Assembly: GCF_003054055.1 (NCBI RefSeq)
Contig: NZ_QBKI01000002.1
Location: 186,001-250,000 of the forward strand
From: Pontibacter mucosus
Lineage (GTDB): Bacteria > Bacteroidota > Bacteroidia > Cytophagales > Hymenobacteraceae
DNA length: 64,000 nucleotides
Direction of reading: 5' to 3'
Of the stretch, positions 27,703-36,839 are shown in pieces (positions within the stretch are counted from its first letter, which is position 1; each line of letters starts with the position of its first letter). The notes under the pieces were generated by a model, which did not search any database, was not told where the DNA came from, and saw nothing but the letters and a program-made list of their open reading frames with translations. Position numbers and translations under genes: made by a program.

Positions 27703-27906
27703 ATGAGCAGGTTTGTATTTATACTTTCGTTTGGGCTGCTGATAGCCTTTTACATCGCGTGGGGCTTGCTGGGTTTTGCATTCGGGGGCATCCTGACGGT
27801 GGTGGGCACCATTGCGCTCATCTACTTCAGAAGGCGCTACCTGGGCATGCGGCCATACTGGGCGGGACGCTTGTCTGATATCCCCAAATACTTTAAATTA
27901 CCCTGA
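27703..27906 (+). CDS. small hydrophobic membrane protein, unknown
   Basis: 67 residues: two membrane helices (FVFILSFGLLIAFYIAWGLLGF and GGILTVVGTIALIYF) then a basic tail (RRRYLGMRPYWAGRLSDIPKYFKL). No family recognised. It lies between rarA and sppA, both flanks made of TAACTTTC-like simple repeats. Codon choice is like its neighbours and the stop is followed by a repeat, so I consider it a real gene, but small ORFs are always uncertain. Confidence 0.6.
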   Translation: MSRFVFILSFGLLIAFYIAWGLLGFAFGGILTVVGTIALIYFRRRYLGMRPYWAGRLSDIPKYFKLP

Positions 27907-28094
27907 GTTACAACTTTCTAACTTTTAACATTCTGACTTTCTAACTTAAAAGGTTTGTCTAGAAATTGGCGTGGTTGGTCGAGTAGGTGCGAAAAGGATG
28001 AACTTTAAGCAATATTTTTGATTGTCAAGTACGGGGGCAGACGGCTCCCGAAGTATAAAGAATCAATCCAAACCAAATAATACCAGAATAAACC

Positions 28095-29870
28095 ATGCTA
28101 AATTTCCTGAAGTATGTGCTGGCTACCTTTGTAGGCCTGCTCATATTCTGCTTCATCAGTCTGCTGATCCTGATAGGTATACTTGCCAGCGCAGGCTCTG
28201 ACAATGAGGTTAAAATTGCCAACAACTCCGTACTGGAGCTTAAACTAGACAAACCGATTTCGGAGCGCGACCCGAAAGATCCCTTCTCAGAACTCGGCTT
28301 CTCGTCCGGCCCTTTCTCGGGCTTTGTTTCCAGCACCGATGGCCTGGACCAGATTAAGGCGGCCATCCGCCGCGCCAAGCAGGACGACAAAATCAAAGGT
28401 ATTTTCCTGAACATGACCTTCGTGGATGGCGGAATGGGCAAGCTGGAGGAAATCCGCAAAGACCTCCTCGACTTTAAAGAGTCCGGCAAGTTTGTGGTGT
28501 CCTATACCGATCTGTCTACCGAAAAAGCGTATTACCTGGCTTCTGTTGCCGATAAAATCTACATAAACCCGATGGGTACGATGGAATTTAACGGCATGAG
28601 CTCCGAGCTATACTTCTTCAAGCGCATGCTCGACAAACTGGGCATCGAGGCGCAGATCTTTAAGGTAGGAACTTACAAGAGCGCCGTGGAGATGTTTGCC
28701 ATGGAGCAGGCCAGTGAGGCCAACAAGGAGCAGGTTACCTCTTTCCTGAACTCTATCAACAGCTACCAGCTGGAGCAGATTGCCAAAACGCGCGGCATGA
28801 CCGCCGAAGAGCTTAAAAACATACAGGATAACCTCTTGGTGCGCGACCCGCAGGACGCCAAAAAGTATAAGCTCGTGACCGATGTGGGCTATTTTGACGA
28901 GGCCATCAAGTACATGAAGGACGAGATTGGCCTGGAGGAGAAAGACAAGCTGGAGCTGGTGCAGCTCTCCAAGTATAAAAAAGTAAAAGACAAGAACATC
29001 AGCACCTCCAAAAACCGCATCGCCCTGATTTATGCCGAGGGTGACATTGTGGACGGGGAAGGCGATGAGGACAACATTGGCAGCCGCCGCTTTTCCGACG
29101 CCATCCGCGACGCCCGCCTCGACGAGAACGTGAAAGCCATCGTGCTGCGCATCAGTTCGCCGGGCGGAAGCGCCCTGGCCTCCGATGTGATCTGGCGCGA
29201 AGTGCAGCTGGCCCGCGAGGTGAAGCCTGTTATCGCCTCCATGTCTGATGTGGCGGCTTCCGGCGGTTACTACATTGCCATGGGTGCCGATACGATTGTG
29301 GCGCACCCCAACACCATTACCGGAAGTATAGGCGTGTTTGGCGTGGTGCCGAACATGGAGGGCTTCCTGGGCGATAAGCTGGGCATTACCGTAGACCACG
29401 TGAGCACCGGCAAATTCTCCGACATGCCTACCGTTACCCGGCCTATGACAGGGCAGGAGAAGCAAATCATGCAGCACCAGATCGACCAGATCTACGAAGT
29501 GTTTACCAGTAAGGCGGCGCAGGGCCGTAACATGACGCAGGACCAGCTGAAGGAGTATGCCTCCGGCCGCGTTTGGTCTGGCATTGAGGCCAAGGAGCGC
29601 AAGCTGGTGGACGTGTACGGTGGCCTGGATGAGGCGTTGGCCATTGCCGCTAAGAAAGCCGGCGTGGAAGGCGATTACCGCCTGAAGGAGCTGCCGGCCC
29701 GCAAAACGTTCTTCGATGAGTTGCTGGGCGGTAGCATGGGTTCCAAAGCCAAGGATCAGGCCATTAAGGCCGAGATGGGCGAGATGTACCCCCTCTACAA
29801 ACTTTACAAGAAGGCCTCCACCATTGTGGGCGCACAGGCCCGCATGCCGTTCGAGATGGTAGTGGAGTAA
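28095..29870 (+). CDS. sppA: signal peptide peptidase SppA, 67K type
   Basis: 591 residues, matching the long tandem-domain form of E. coli and Bacteroidota. One N-terminal membrane helix (YVLATFVGLLIFCFISLLILIGILAS), then two ClpP-like S49 domains. The catalytic Lys lies in the first half (FVVSYTDLSTEKAYYLASVADK, K in TEKAYYLAS), and the nucleophile Ser in the second half in SDVAASGGYYIAMGAD. It degrades leftover signal peptides in the membrane. A monocistronic layout with a strong terminator is seen. Confidence 0.94.
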   Translation: MLNFLKYVLATFVGLLIFCFISLLILIGILASAGSDNEVKIANNSVLELKLDKPISERDPKDPFSELGFSSGPFSGFVSSTDGLDQIKAAIRRAKQDDKIKGIFLNMTFVDGGMGKLEEIRKDLLDFKESGKFVVSYTDLSTEKAYYLASVADKIYINPMGTMEFNGMSSELYFFKRMLDKLGIEAQIFKVGTYKSAVEMFAMEQASEANKEQVTSFLNSINSYQLEQIAKTRGMTAEELKNIQDNLLVRDPQDAKKYKLVTDVGYFDEAIKYMKDEIGLEEKDKLELVQLSKYKKVKDKNISTSKNRIALIYAEGDIVDGEGDEDNIGSRRFSDAIRDARLDENVKAIVLRISSPGGSALASDVIWREVQLAREVKPVIASMSDVAASGGYYIAMGADTIVAHPNTITGSIGVFGVVPNMEGFLGDKLGITVDHVSTGKFSDMPTVTRPMTGQEKQIMQHQIDQIYEVFTSKAAQGRNMTQDQLKEYASGRVWSGIEAKERKLVDVYGGLDEALAIAAKKAGVEGDYRLKELPARKTFFDELLGGSMGSKAKDQAIKAEMGEMYPLYKLYKKASTIVGAQARMPFEMVVE

Positions 29871-29912
29871 TTCCAAATGAATAAGTAACGCAGCACTGCT
29901 GTAGAAGTATAG

Positions 29913-29952
29913 AAAGCGCCTCCAGGACATCGGACTGGAGGCGCTTTTGTTT
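29913..29952 (+). terminator. intrinsic terminator after sppA
   Basis: AAAGCGCCTCCA (29913-29924) pairs perfectly with TGGAGGCGCTTT (29936-29947), loop GGACATCGGAC, then TGTTTT. Confidence 0.88.
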
Positions 29953-30114
29953 TCGGGGCATGCAATTTTTTTGCAACTTGCCCACCTATACTTATTGCTG
30001 CAGCTTATAGCAGCTCACAAGTATAAATTATAGGCAGAGCGTAAAGTATGGGGCATGATGAAAATCATTTCAGCGGACAAGTCAAACGTGTTACTTCGTC
30101 TTGCAAAAGGTAGA

Positions 30115-30152
30115 AACTCATTCACCCATTCGCTCATTCACTCATTCAAAAT
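30115..30152. repeat. CATTCACTCATTC simple repeat upstream of the phosphorylase gene
   Basis: ACTCATTCACCCATTCGCTC style repeat directly before the ATG. A similar one lies at 41443-41503, so the word is reused next to gene boundaries. Confidence 0.55.
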
Positions 30153-30158
30153 TATACT

Positions 30159-30971
30159 ATGCAGCAACTACACGAATCCACAGCACATATTAAACGGGTT
30201 ACCAACGACTTTGCACCCGAGTTTGGCATTATACTGGGCACCGGCCTGGGCGCATTGGTAAACGAGCTGGAGGTGGCCTACTCCCTTCCTTACGCCGAGA
30301 TCCCGAATTTCCCGGTTTCTACGGTGGAGAGCCACTCCGGCATCCTGATCTTCGGGCACCTGGCCGGGCGCAGGGTGGTGGTGATGCAGGGGCGCTTCCA
30401 CTTTTACGAGGGCTACAGCATGGAGCAGGTGGTGTTTCCGGTGCGCGTGATGAAGCTGTTGGGTGTGAAGAAGCTGTTCGTTTCCAATGCGGCGGGCGGC
30501 CTGAACCCAGCCTTCAACACCTCTGATCTGATGATTATCACCGACCACATCAACCTGCAGCCAAGCAACCCGCTTATCGGCAGGAACATGGACGAGCTGG
30601 GCCCGCGCTTCCCGGACATGAGCGACACGTATGACGAACAGATGGTGCGCCAGGCCATGGTGATAGCCGAAGATGCCGGCTTTACGGTGCAGGAGGGCGT
30701 GTACGCAAGCGTTCCCGGCCCCATGCTGGAAACGCCGGCGGAATACCGTTACATACGTATAATTGGCGCCGATGCCGTGGGTATGTCTACAGTGCCGGAA
30801 GTGATTGCGGCCCGCCACATGGGCCTGCCTGTGTTTGCCGTTTCGGTAATCACGGACATGGGCACGCCGGACCGCATCAAAAAAGTAGTGCTAGCCGATA
30901 TCCTGGAGGCCGCCGCCATCGCCGAACCGCGCATGACGCTGCTCATCAAAGAACTGGTGCGAAACGCCTAA
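30159..30971 (+). CDS. purine-nucleoside phosphorylase (trimeric, PNP/MTAP family)
   Basis: 270 residues. Phosphate loop GIILGTGLGALVNEL (22-36); TVESHSGILIFGHLAGRRVVVMQGRFHFYEGY; VSNAAGGLNPAF; DHINLQPSNPLIG; and the base-specificity region GADAVGMSTVPEVIAARH with Met and Glu residues as in trimeric purine nucleoside phosphorylase. VSVITDMG contains the region where Asn is usually found for purine binding in trimeric PNPs; here Thr-Asp occupies it. It cleaves purine ribonucleosides with phosphate in salvage. Monocistronic. Confidence 0.93.
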   Translation: MQQLHESTAHIKRVTNDFAPEFGIILGTGLGALVNELEVAYSLPYAEIPNFPVSTVESHSGILIFGHLAGRRVVVMQGRFHFYEGYSMEQVVFPVRVMKLLGVKKLFVSNAAGGLNPAFNTSDLMIITDHINLQPSNPLIGRNMDELGPRFPDMSDTYDEQMVRQAMVIAEDAGFTVQEGVYASVPGPMLETPAEYRYIRIIGADAVGMSTVPEVIAARHMGLPVFAVSVITDMGTPDRIKKVVLADILEAAAIAEPRMTLLIKELVRNA

Positions 30972-30990
30972 GCTATAGGTACCAAAGTAT

Positions 30991-31040
30991 AAAAGGACAG
31001 CGGCAGGGGAAATCATACTTTCCCTGCCGCTGTCCTTTTA
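30991..31040. terminator. bidirectional terminator between the phosphorylase and CPBP genes
   Basis: AAAAGGACAGCGGCAGGG pairs with CCCTGCCGCTGTCCTTTT (about 18 pairs) across GAAATCATACTTT. It serves the convergent genes on both strands. Confidence 0.9.
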
Positions 31041-31053
31041 TACTTTCCCATCC

Positions 31054-31833
31054 TTAAACCCCTGCCCAGTATCCGAGCAGCACCAGCAGCACAACCAGGT
31101 TATGGAACATGTGCAGGGCAACAGACCAGCCCATGCCCAGCCGCAGCCGCGTGTAGCCCATAAAAATGCCCCCCACCAACTTGTGCAGCAGCAACAATAG
31201 AAACAGTGCTTGCGGAAGGGCGTAGCTTTGAGGGGAGGTAAAATGCAACAGGGCAAACAAAACCGTAAAAGTATAGAATACCAACCCAAAGTGCCGCTCC
31301 CAGAGCAGGTGCACCCTTAGTTTGTGCTTTCGGTGGGTAAGCAACCAAGAGGCGAGGCCAAGAAGCAGTATGGCCCCCATAGCGTAAGGTACCAGCGGTA
31401 TGTTCAGGGCAAGCGCTACCACAGGGCCCAGACTAAGTAGGAATGTGAGCAACGCCACGAGTATAAAAGTACGCGAGTAAATCAGCGGTAACCGGAAAAT
31501 CAGCTCCTCTGTTACAGGGGCCAGCAGCACCAGCGTCGCAAACAGCGGTACAAAGGAGCTTTGGGAGAAGATATACCCGGCGATGTTTGCGTTGAGCACC
31601 TGCAAACCTAACAGATTACCCAGCAGTGCAATGGCAATAAACAACCCCACCTGCAGCAGGAGCAAGATAAAAGCCAATTGGAAGATGAGGGGCAGCTTCA
31701 CCTCCAGCACGTTCTGCTCGCGCTTTAGCAGCCGGGGGCGCCGAACAAACTCCCAGAGTCCTTTAAGTGTATCCTTAAGGGCCGGAGGGGCTATGTATGG
31801 CGCTGCGGCGGTATAAAAAACAGGTGTTTTCAT
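31054..31833 (-). CDS. CPBP-family intramembrane metalloprotease
   Basis: 259 residues with about eight hydrophobic segments. The catalytic motif is EELIFR (PVTEELIFRLPL, near 110-115), i.e. EExxxR. Further motifs are the LVGGIFMGYTRLRLG stretch and HMFHNLVVLL (His and Asn, the usual HxxxN/B). The family are intramembrane glutamate/metal proteases of the Rce1/ABI group. In bacteria they often relate to bacteriocin immunity or to membrane-protein processing; the role here is unknown. A TACCTTTG box lies about 60 bases upstream (31902-31895). Confidence 0.88.
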   Translation of the reverse strand: MKTPVFYTAAAPYIAPPALKDTLKGLWEFVRRPRLLKREQNVLEVKLPLIFQLAFILLLLQVGLFIAIALLGNLLGLQVLNANIAGYIFSQSSFVPLFATLVLLAPVTEELIFRLPLIYSRTFILVALLTFLLSLGPVVALALNIPLVPYAMGAILLLGLASWLLTHRKHKLRVHLLWERHFGLVFYTFTVLFALLHFTSPQSYALPQALFLLLLLHKLVGGIFMGYTRLRLGMGWSVALHMFHNLVVLLVLLGYWAGV

Positions 31834-31894
31834 AGAGGATTTGATGAGCTGTAATTATTATACCGATATAGTTATATAAAAATACTTATATAAA

Positions 31895-31902
31895 CAAAGG
31901 TA
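31895..31902 (-). promoter_or_regulatory. -7 box (TACCTTTG) for the CPBP protease gene
   Basis: On the minus strand TACCTTTG matches TAnnTTTG, about 60 bases before the start codon, in a locally AT-rich region. Confidence 0.45.
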
Positions 31903-32084
31903 AGTTCAAGTATTTATCGGAAAACGTCTATAGAAGGAGTGGTGGATAGGCGCGCATTTTACTGTGGCTGTTTGCCCGCAGCAATCACATACTTTACTGC
32001 ATTTAAGCTATTTAGTTGGGCTCCGCCAAAAAAAGAGCGGCTACATTGCTGCAGCCGCCCCAAAATGCCCATGTAAGGCACCAG

Positions 32085-32900
32085 TTATTTTTTTATAACC
32101 ACGGTTTTGCGGTCATACGCCAGGTTGGTGAAAATGCCGATGCCGCCCTCCAAGGAGGATTTGATTTGTGAGGGCTGCGCAAAGGGGTTGCCGTTGGCGT
32201 TCTTGGCATCGGAGACAGAGGCCAGGAAATCATAGTACTGCTTCTCGATGTGGTAGAGCGTTACAATCAGGGTGTCGCCTTCCGCATACCGGTAAGAGGA
32301 GCCCAGCGACACGCGCTTGCCATCCGTCAGATCATCGGAGGTGACAAAGTCCCGGTCAGAGCCGCCGCTCAGGCTGTCGACGTGGGTCATGTAGCGGTAG
32401 TAGTTGGGCATATGGGGCGCATCCTGAAACGTGGTGAGCAGTAGCGCCTCGTCCTTGTCGTTAAAGCGCCACTCCACCTCCTCTATGTTTACTTTCGGCT
32501 GGATTTTAGTGAAGCCGGAGATCTTTCGGCCGCTTCCGTCCTCTACCTCCAGGTGATAAATGTCGCCGGGCTTGCCGGTCATCACCTCTGAGGAAGTATG
32601 GGTGTAGAAGCGGCCGGTGCTTTTCACCATCACAGGCTTATACTTTAGCTGCACGCGCTTTCCGGATGGGGAGGTAATATACACGATGGCGTCCGGCACT
32701 ACGGGAGGGTTGGGTTCCTCAAAGTATCCGGAACTCTCCAGCACGGTGGCCCGCATCTGCTTGCCCGGCTCCAGGTAGCACTCCACCACCAACTGCGGCG
32801 CATAGGCCGGCAGGCTCACATCAATGTCCTTCTCCAAATCGCAGGAGGAAAGCATAGCCAGCAGCGGCAGGAGCAAGTATAGAACACAGTTGCGCATCAT
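32085..32900 (-). CDS. DUF4249 lipoprotein partnered with a TonB-dependent receptor
   Basis: 271 residues. Lipoprotein signal LYLLLPLLAMLSSCDLE with lipobox Cys, then a transthyretin-like strand region (PQLVVECYLEPGKQMRATVLESS) as in DUF4249. The family is nearly always encoded next to a TonB receptor in Bacteroidota, where it may act as a surface-exposed binding partner. Its ATG overlaps the receptor stop by one base (TGATG), so translational coupling is likely. The stop is followed by a gap without a clear terminator. Function beyond envelope binding is unknown. Confidence 0.88.
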   Translation of the reverse strand: MMRNCVLYLLLPLLAMLSSCDLEKDIDVSLPAYAPQLVVECYLEPGKQMRATVLESSGYFEEPNPPVVPDAIVYITSPSGKRVQLKYKPVMVKSTGRFYTHTSSEVMTGKPGDIYHLEVEDGSGRKISGFTKIQPKVNIEEVEWRFNDKDEALLLTTFQDAPHMPNYYRYMTHVDSLSGGSDRDFVTSDDLTDGKRVSLGSSYRYAEGDTLIVTLYHIEKQYYDFLASVSDAKNANGNPFAQPSQIKSSLEGGIGIFTNLAYDRKTVVIKK

Positions 32901-35206
32901 CAGAATTTAAAGTTATAGGTAACCGAAGGGATAACCGGGAAAAGCGACACCTGCTTTGCCTGGAAGCCGACAATCTGCTGGTTTGACCGGTCCTTCTGCT
33001 GCTCAAAGTATATAAAGTAAGGGTTGCGGCGGTTATACACGTTATACACGCTAAAGGTCAGGTCGGCCTCACCACGCCGGGGCTTCAGCTTCAGCACCGC
33101 CCCCAGGTCCAGGCGGTGGTAAGCGGCCAGGCGATAAGAGTTACGGTCTTCGTAAATAGGCACAATGCTGGGGTCTTTCCCCTCCACATCCTGAAAGGCA
33201 AAACGGGCAATGGGAACCGAGTAAGGACTGCCGGAGCCATACACAAAAGCCCCCGTCAGGCTGAGGCGCTTGTTGAGCTGGTGCATCAGCACCAGGCTGA
33301 TGTCGTGGCGGCGGTCGTGGCGGGCCGGAAAGCGCCTGCCGTTGTTAATCTCGTCGAACTTGCGGTAGGTCCAGGAGAGGGTGTAGCCCAGCCAGCCGGT
33401 AGTTTTGCCGCTCACTTTCTCCAGGTACAGCTCGTTGCCATAGCTTTCGCCTTTGCCGAACAGAAACTCGTTTTCCAGGCTGTCGTTTACAAAAAGGTTG
33501 GCGCCGTCGCGGAAGTCTATCTGGTGCTGCATCCATTTATAGTATACTTCGTTGGTGAGCAGAAACCGGCCTTTCCCAAACAAGTGGCTCACGCCAAGGG
33601 CCGCCTGCTGGGAGCGCTGCGGCCGCACCCCCTGGCCCGAGGGGTACCAGATATCGGTCGGGAGCGAGGCGCCGGAGTTGGTGAGCAGGTGCACGTACTG
33701 CATCATGCTGGCGTAGCTGGCCTTCAGGGACGTATGCTCGTTCAAGGTATACTTTACTGAGGCGCGCGGCTCCAGGGCAGCGTAGGTTTTGCTCCCGCTG
33801 TTAAAACCCGACAGGCGCAGGCCATAGTTAAAGGAGAGCATCGGGCTGAGCACAAAGTCGTCGGAGGCGTAGAGGCCAAACTCGCTGCCGCTGTAGGTGT
33901 TCCCGGCGCCAAAGTTCTGCGTGCTGTCCTCCGACTCAAAGTTCAGGCGGCCCACCGTAAAATCGTGGTGTGTAGCCTGCGCCCCAAATTTTAGGCTGTG
34001 CCCGTTGCCCACAAACCAGTCGAAATCACTTTTCAACGTATAATCCTGCACCTGCGAGGTCAGTTTAAAGCTGAAGATATCAATCTTGTTGTTGATGTTA
34101 TACTTGTAGCCGGTGGATGTGAGGGAGGTGGAGGCAAAGAGGTTGTCGCTGAACTTGTGCCGCCAGCGCAGGGTGCCCATGGTGTTGCCCCAGTCAAAGC
34201 CAAAACTGAAGCCGCTATCGTCGAAGCCAAAGAAGTCGCGGCCAAAATAGCCGCTGAAGGTCAGGTCGTTCTTCGCGTCTAAAGTATAGCTCAGGTTGGC
34301 GTTCAGGTCATAGAAGTAGTAATCGGGGATGGGACTGAAGTCGTCGTCGCCCTCCTTGAGGCGGTTAATCTGCCGCGTGAATATATCGACATAGGTGCGC
34401 CGCCCGGAGACGGAGAAGTTAAGCTTGTCCTTCAGGATGGGACCGTCCACGGTGAGGCGCGAGGAGATAAGCCCCAGGCCGCCGCTGCTGCTGATGCGTT
34501 CGTTGTTTCCCCGGTTCATCTTCACATCCACCACCGACGAGAGCCTGCCGCCAAACTGCGCCGGAAAGCCGCCTTTGTACAGCTCCACGCTCCTCACTGC
34601 ATCGGGGTTAAACACGCTGAAAAAGCCAAAGAGGTGCGAGGGGTTGTAGATCATGGCGTCGTCCAGCAGCACCAGGTTCTGGTCGGGGCCGCCGCCGCGC
34701 ACATACAGGCCGCTGGTGCCCTCCCCCCCGGACTGGATGCCGGGTTTCAGTTGCAGCGTTTTTACCAAGTCTACCTCCCCGAACAGAGCAGGCAGCAGTT
34801 TGGCCTCTGTGGAGGAGAGCGTTTCCACGCTCATGCGGGTGTCGTTCAGCTTCTGCTCAAGGGAGCTGGCCTGTATCTCCACCACCTGCAGTTCGTTGCT
34901 GGCCGGCTGAAGTATAAAATTTATACTTTGCCCGGTTGTTGCCACCCTGATGGTGCGGGTGCCGGTGGTATAACCAATGTAAGTAGCTTGTAAAGTATGC
35001 TCCCCCTCTGGCAGGCTAAGGGTATAATAACCATTCTCGTTGGTGATAGTGCCGGCCCCCGACTCTGGCGAAGTTACCGTGGCCCCGATCAGCGCCTCAC
35101 CGTTGCTGGCGGCGCGCACGTAGCCCTGCACCACCTGTCGTTGCGCCCAGGCTGGCCAAGAAATGAAGAGCAACAGTAACAGTAAGGTAGTATAGTAAAT
35201 TCGCAT
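32900..35206 (-). CDS. TonB-dependent outer-membrane receptor with N-terminal CarboxypepD_reg-like domain
   Basis: 768 residues. Signal peptide (LLLLLLFISWPAWAQ), then a carboxypeptidase-regulatory-like beta-sandwich (VQGYVRAASNGEALIGATV, NGYYTLSLPEGEHTLQATYIGY). The plug domain has LLPALFGEVDLVKTLQLKPGIQSGGEGTSGLYVRGG and LLDDAMIYNPSHLFGFFSVF. A barrel of many strands closes with VIPSVTYNFKF. It imports an unknown ligand with TonB energy. The single-gene DUF4249 partner, rather than SusD, argues against classic polysaccharide utilisation. No ligand genes are nearby. Confidence 0.92.
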   Translation of the reverse strand: MRIYYTTLLLLLLFISWPAWAQRQVVQGYVRAASNGEALIGATVTSPESGAGTITNENGYYTLSLPEGEHTLQATYIGYTTGTRTIRVATTGQSINFILQPASNELQVVEIQASSLEQKLNDTRMSVETLSSTEAKLLPALFGEVDLVKTLQLKPGIQSGGEGTSGLYVRGGGPDQNLVLLDDAMIYNPSHLFGFFSVFNPDAVRSVELYKGGFPAQFGGRLSSVVDVKMNRGNNERISSSGGLGLISSRLTVDGPILKDKLNFSVSGRRTYVDIFTRQINRLKEGDDDFSPIPDYYFYDLNANLSYTLDAKNDLTFSGYFGRDFFGFDDSGFSFGFDWGNTMGTLRWRHKFSDNLFASTSLTSTGYKYNINNKIDIFSFKLTSQVQDYTLKSDFDWFVGNGHSLKFGAQATHHDFTVGRLNFESEDSTQNFGAGNTYSGSEFGLYASDDFVLSPMLSFNYGLRLSGFNSGSKTYAALEPRASVKYTLNEHTSLKASYASMMQYVHLLTNSGASLPTDIWYPSGQGVRPQRSQQAALGVSHLFGKGRFLLTNEVYYKWMQHQIDFRDGANLFVNDSLENEFLFGKGESYGNELYLEKVSGKTTGWLGYTLSWTYRKFDEINNGRRFPARHDRRHDISLVLMHQLNKRLSLTGAFVYGSGSPYSVPIARFAFQDVEGKDPSIVPIYEDRNSYRLAAYHRLDLGAVLKLKPRRGEADLTFSVYNVYNRRNPYFIYFEQQKDRSNQQIVGFQAKQVSLFPVIPSVTYNFKF

Positions 35207-35346
35207 GTATCCATCTGTTACGGTGAGGCAAGGCTAAAATAACCAGAAGTACCGGCAACAGGAAATAAACTTTTATCAGTGAGTCTTAGGGTTAGAACTG
35301 CAAGTACGGCTAATTGGTTTACCCGGCGCCCGTTTTAATTCAAATA

Positions 35347-35379
35347 CAAAGGCCGCTGCCACCGGCAACGGCCTTTGCA
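35347..35379 (-). terminator. terminator downstream of the TolC-family gene
   Basis: AAAGGCCG (35348-35355) pairs with CGGCCTTT (35369-35376) around TGCC-ACCGGCAA, with TTTG-TATTTG following on the minus strand. It lies between the TolC stop and the receptor start. Confidence 0.6.
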
Positions 35380-35432
35380 AAGTATGGGTAATAGTAGATA
35401 GGTTAGGTGATAAGTTTTGCGTTATTAGGTAC

Positions 35433-36794
35433 TTAGTTTGCCTGCCCCTGGTACAGCTCCAGAATCCGTTTCTTCAGGTAGAACTCGCATTTGCTCTGCA
35501 GCAGCTCCGCCTGCGACCTGTTCATGTTGTTGAGCGATTCCATGTAAGCAAAGAAATCGATGGAGCCCAGCTCGTAGCGCCGCTTGGCCGACTCAAAAGC
35601 ACGCTGGGTATACTCCAGGTTAGCGGTGACGGTGTTATACTTCTCGCGGGCGGCCAGCACATCCTGGTAGGCTTGCTGCACCGTCTGGCGAAGCTGGTTT
35701 TGGCTGGCCACATAGTCGAGCTCGGCGTTGCGCAGGTCCAGGCGCGCGGTTTGGGTATCGAATTGGCGGCTCAGGCCGTTAAAAATCGGCACGCTCAGGT
35801 TCAGGGCTACTACCTTGCGTTGGTTCAGGTCCAGCTGGTCAAAGTAGGGCATCGTCTTGAGGTTTCCGTTTTCAGGGTCTTTGTAAATGTTGCTGGAGTA
35901 GTTGGAGCCCAGCATCCCTTCCAGCGAAAGAGTGGGGGAGAAGTTGCTCTTAGCGATCTTGAGCTCGGTTTTAGCGGCATCCAGGCTGGCAGCGGTAGAT
36001 TTTACCAGAGGCGAGTAGGCCAATGCATTGCTCATTACCTGGTCCTCTGTAGGCAGCTCCATGTGCACCTCATCCGGTGTGGCCGGCAATGCCAGCTGGT
36101 AACTCGGCGCGCCCTCCACGTTCATCTCCTGGATGAGCTGGAGCATGGCCCGGCGGTAATTGTTCTGGTGCGTGATCAGGTTGAGTTTCTCAGTGGCTAC
36201 CTGTGCCTTTATTTGGTATACTTCGTCCATGGCACGCACCCCGGCCTGCTCCAGCTTCTCCATCTGGCTCAGCTGCCCTTCCAGCAGCGCTATCCTGGCT
36301 TCCGATATTTTGATGTTCTCTCCGTCCACCAGGGCCTGCAGATAGTAAGCCGTAATGTTGGTTTCTAGGTCTATCTCCGCCTGGTCCTCGGCAAAAGCCC
36401 TTGCCTGCGCCAACTGCTTGGACTGCCTGAGCTCATGGAGCTTGGCAAAGCCATCAAACAATACCACCTGCCCCGACACGTATGGGTAGGAGGCTGTGGT
36501 GTTGCCCCGCTTCACCTCGCCCGCTACGTTGTCGAACACCAGGCCGTTGGTGCGGCTCACGTCGGCGTTGGCCGAGATGGAAGGCAGGTAGCTATACTTG
36601 CTGCGGCGCACGTTAATATCGGCCTTGCTGCTGTTGTAGCGCGCCTGGCGCAGCGCCACGTTGTTCTGGCGGGCCAGGTCCAGGCTTTTTTCCAGCGTCA
36701 GGGGCTCTTGCGCGTAGGCGGCGGAAGTTAGGCCAAGGCATAGGGCCAGCCCTCCCAGCTTTGCCAGCAGGGCTTTGGTGGTACATTTTTTCAT
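35433..36794 (-). CDS. TolC-family outer-membrane efflux protein
   Basis: 453 residues with signal peptide (ALCLGLTSAAYAQEP). Internal duplication typical of TolC: helical hairpins such as LEKSLDLARQNNVALRQARYN and ELKIAKSNFSPTLSLEGMLG, each followed by barrel strands; the second half repeats the pattern with LRNAELDYVASQNQLRQTVQQ. It forms the exit channel of a tripartite pump. A HlyD-type adaptor and an ABC ATPase lie 3-5 kb upstream on the same strand, with an M61 peptidase in between, so these may work together, but the membrane permease is missing here. Confidence 0.9.
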   Translation of the reverse strand: MKKCTTKALLAKLGGLALCLGLTSAAYAQEPLTLEKSLDLARQNNVALRQARYNSSKADINVRRSKYSYLPSISANADVSRTNGLVFDNVAGEVKRGNTTASYPYVSGQVVLFDGFAKLHELRQSKQLAQARAFAEDQAEIDLETNITAYYLQALVDGENIKISEARIALLEGQLSQMEKLEQAGVRAMDEVYQIKAQVATEKLNLITHQNNYRRAMLQLIQEMNVEGAPSYQLALPATPDEVHMELPTEDQVMSNALAYSPLVKSTAASLDAAKTELKIAKSNFSPTLSLEGMLGSNYSSNIYKDPENGNLKTMPYFDQLDLNQRKVVALNLSVPIFNGLSRQFDTQTARLDLRNAELDYVASQNQLRQTVQQAYQDVLAAREKYNTVTANLEYTQRAFESAKRRYELGSIDFFAYMESLNNMNRSQAELLQSKCEFYLKKRILELYQGQAN

Positions 36795-36839
36795 AGTTTT
36801 ATTTTATACTAAGTGGCAATGATCCTCTGCAAAGTATAG

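Noticed and set aside
28608..29930. 440-codon minus-strand ORF antisense to sppA
   Set aside because: Long but made of His/Leu/Val-rich antisense codon patterns; the plus strand has SppA with its catalytic motifs.
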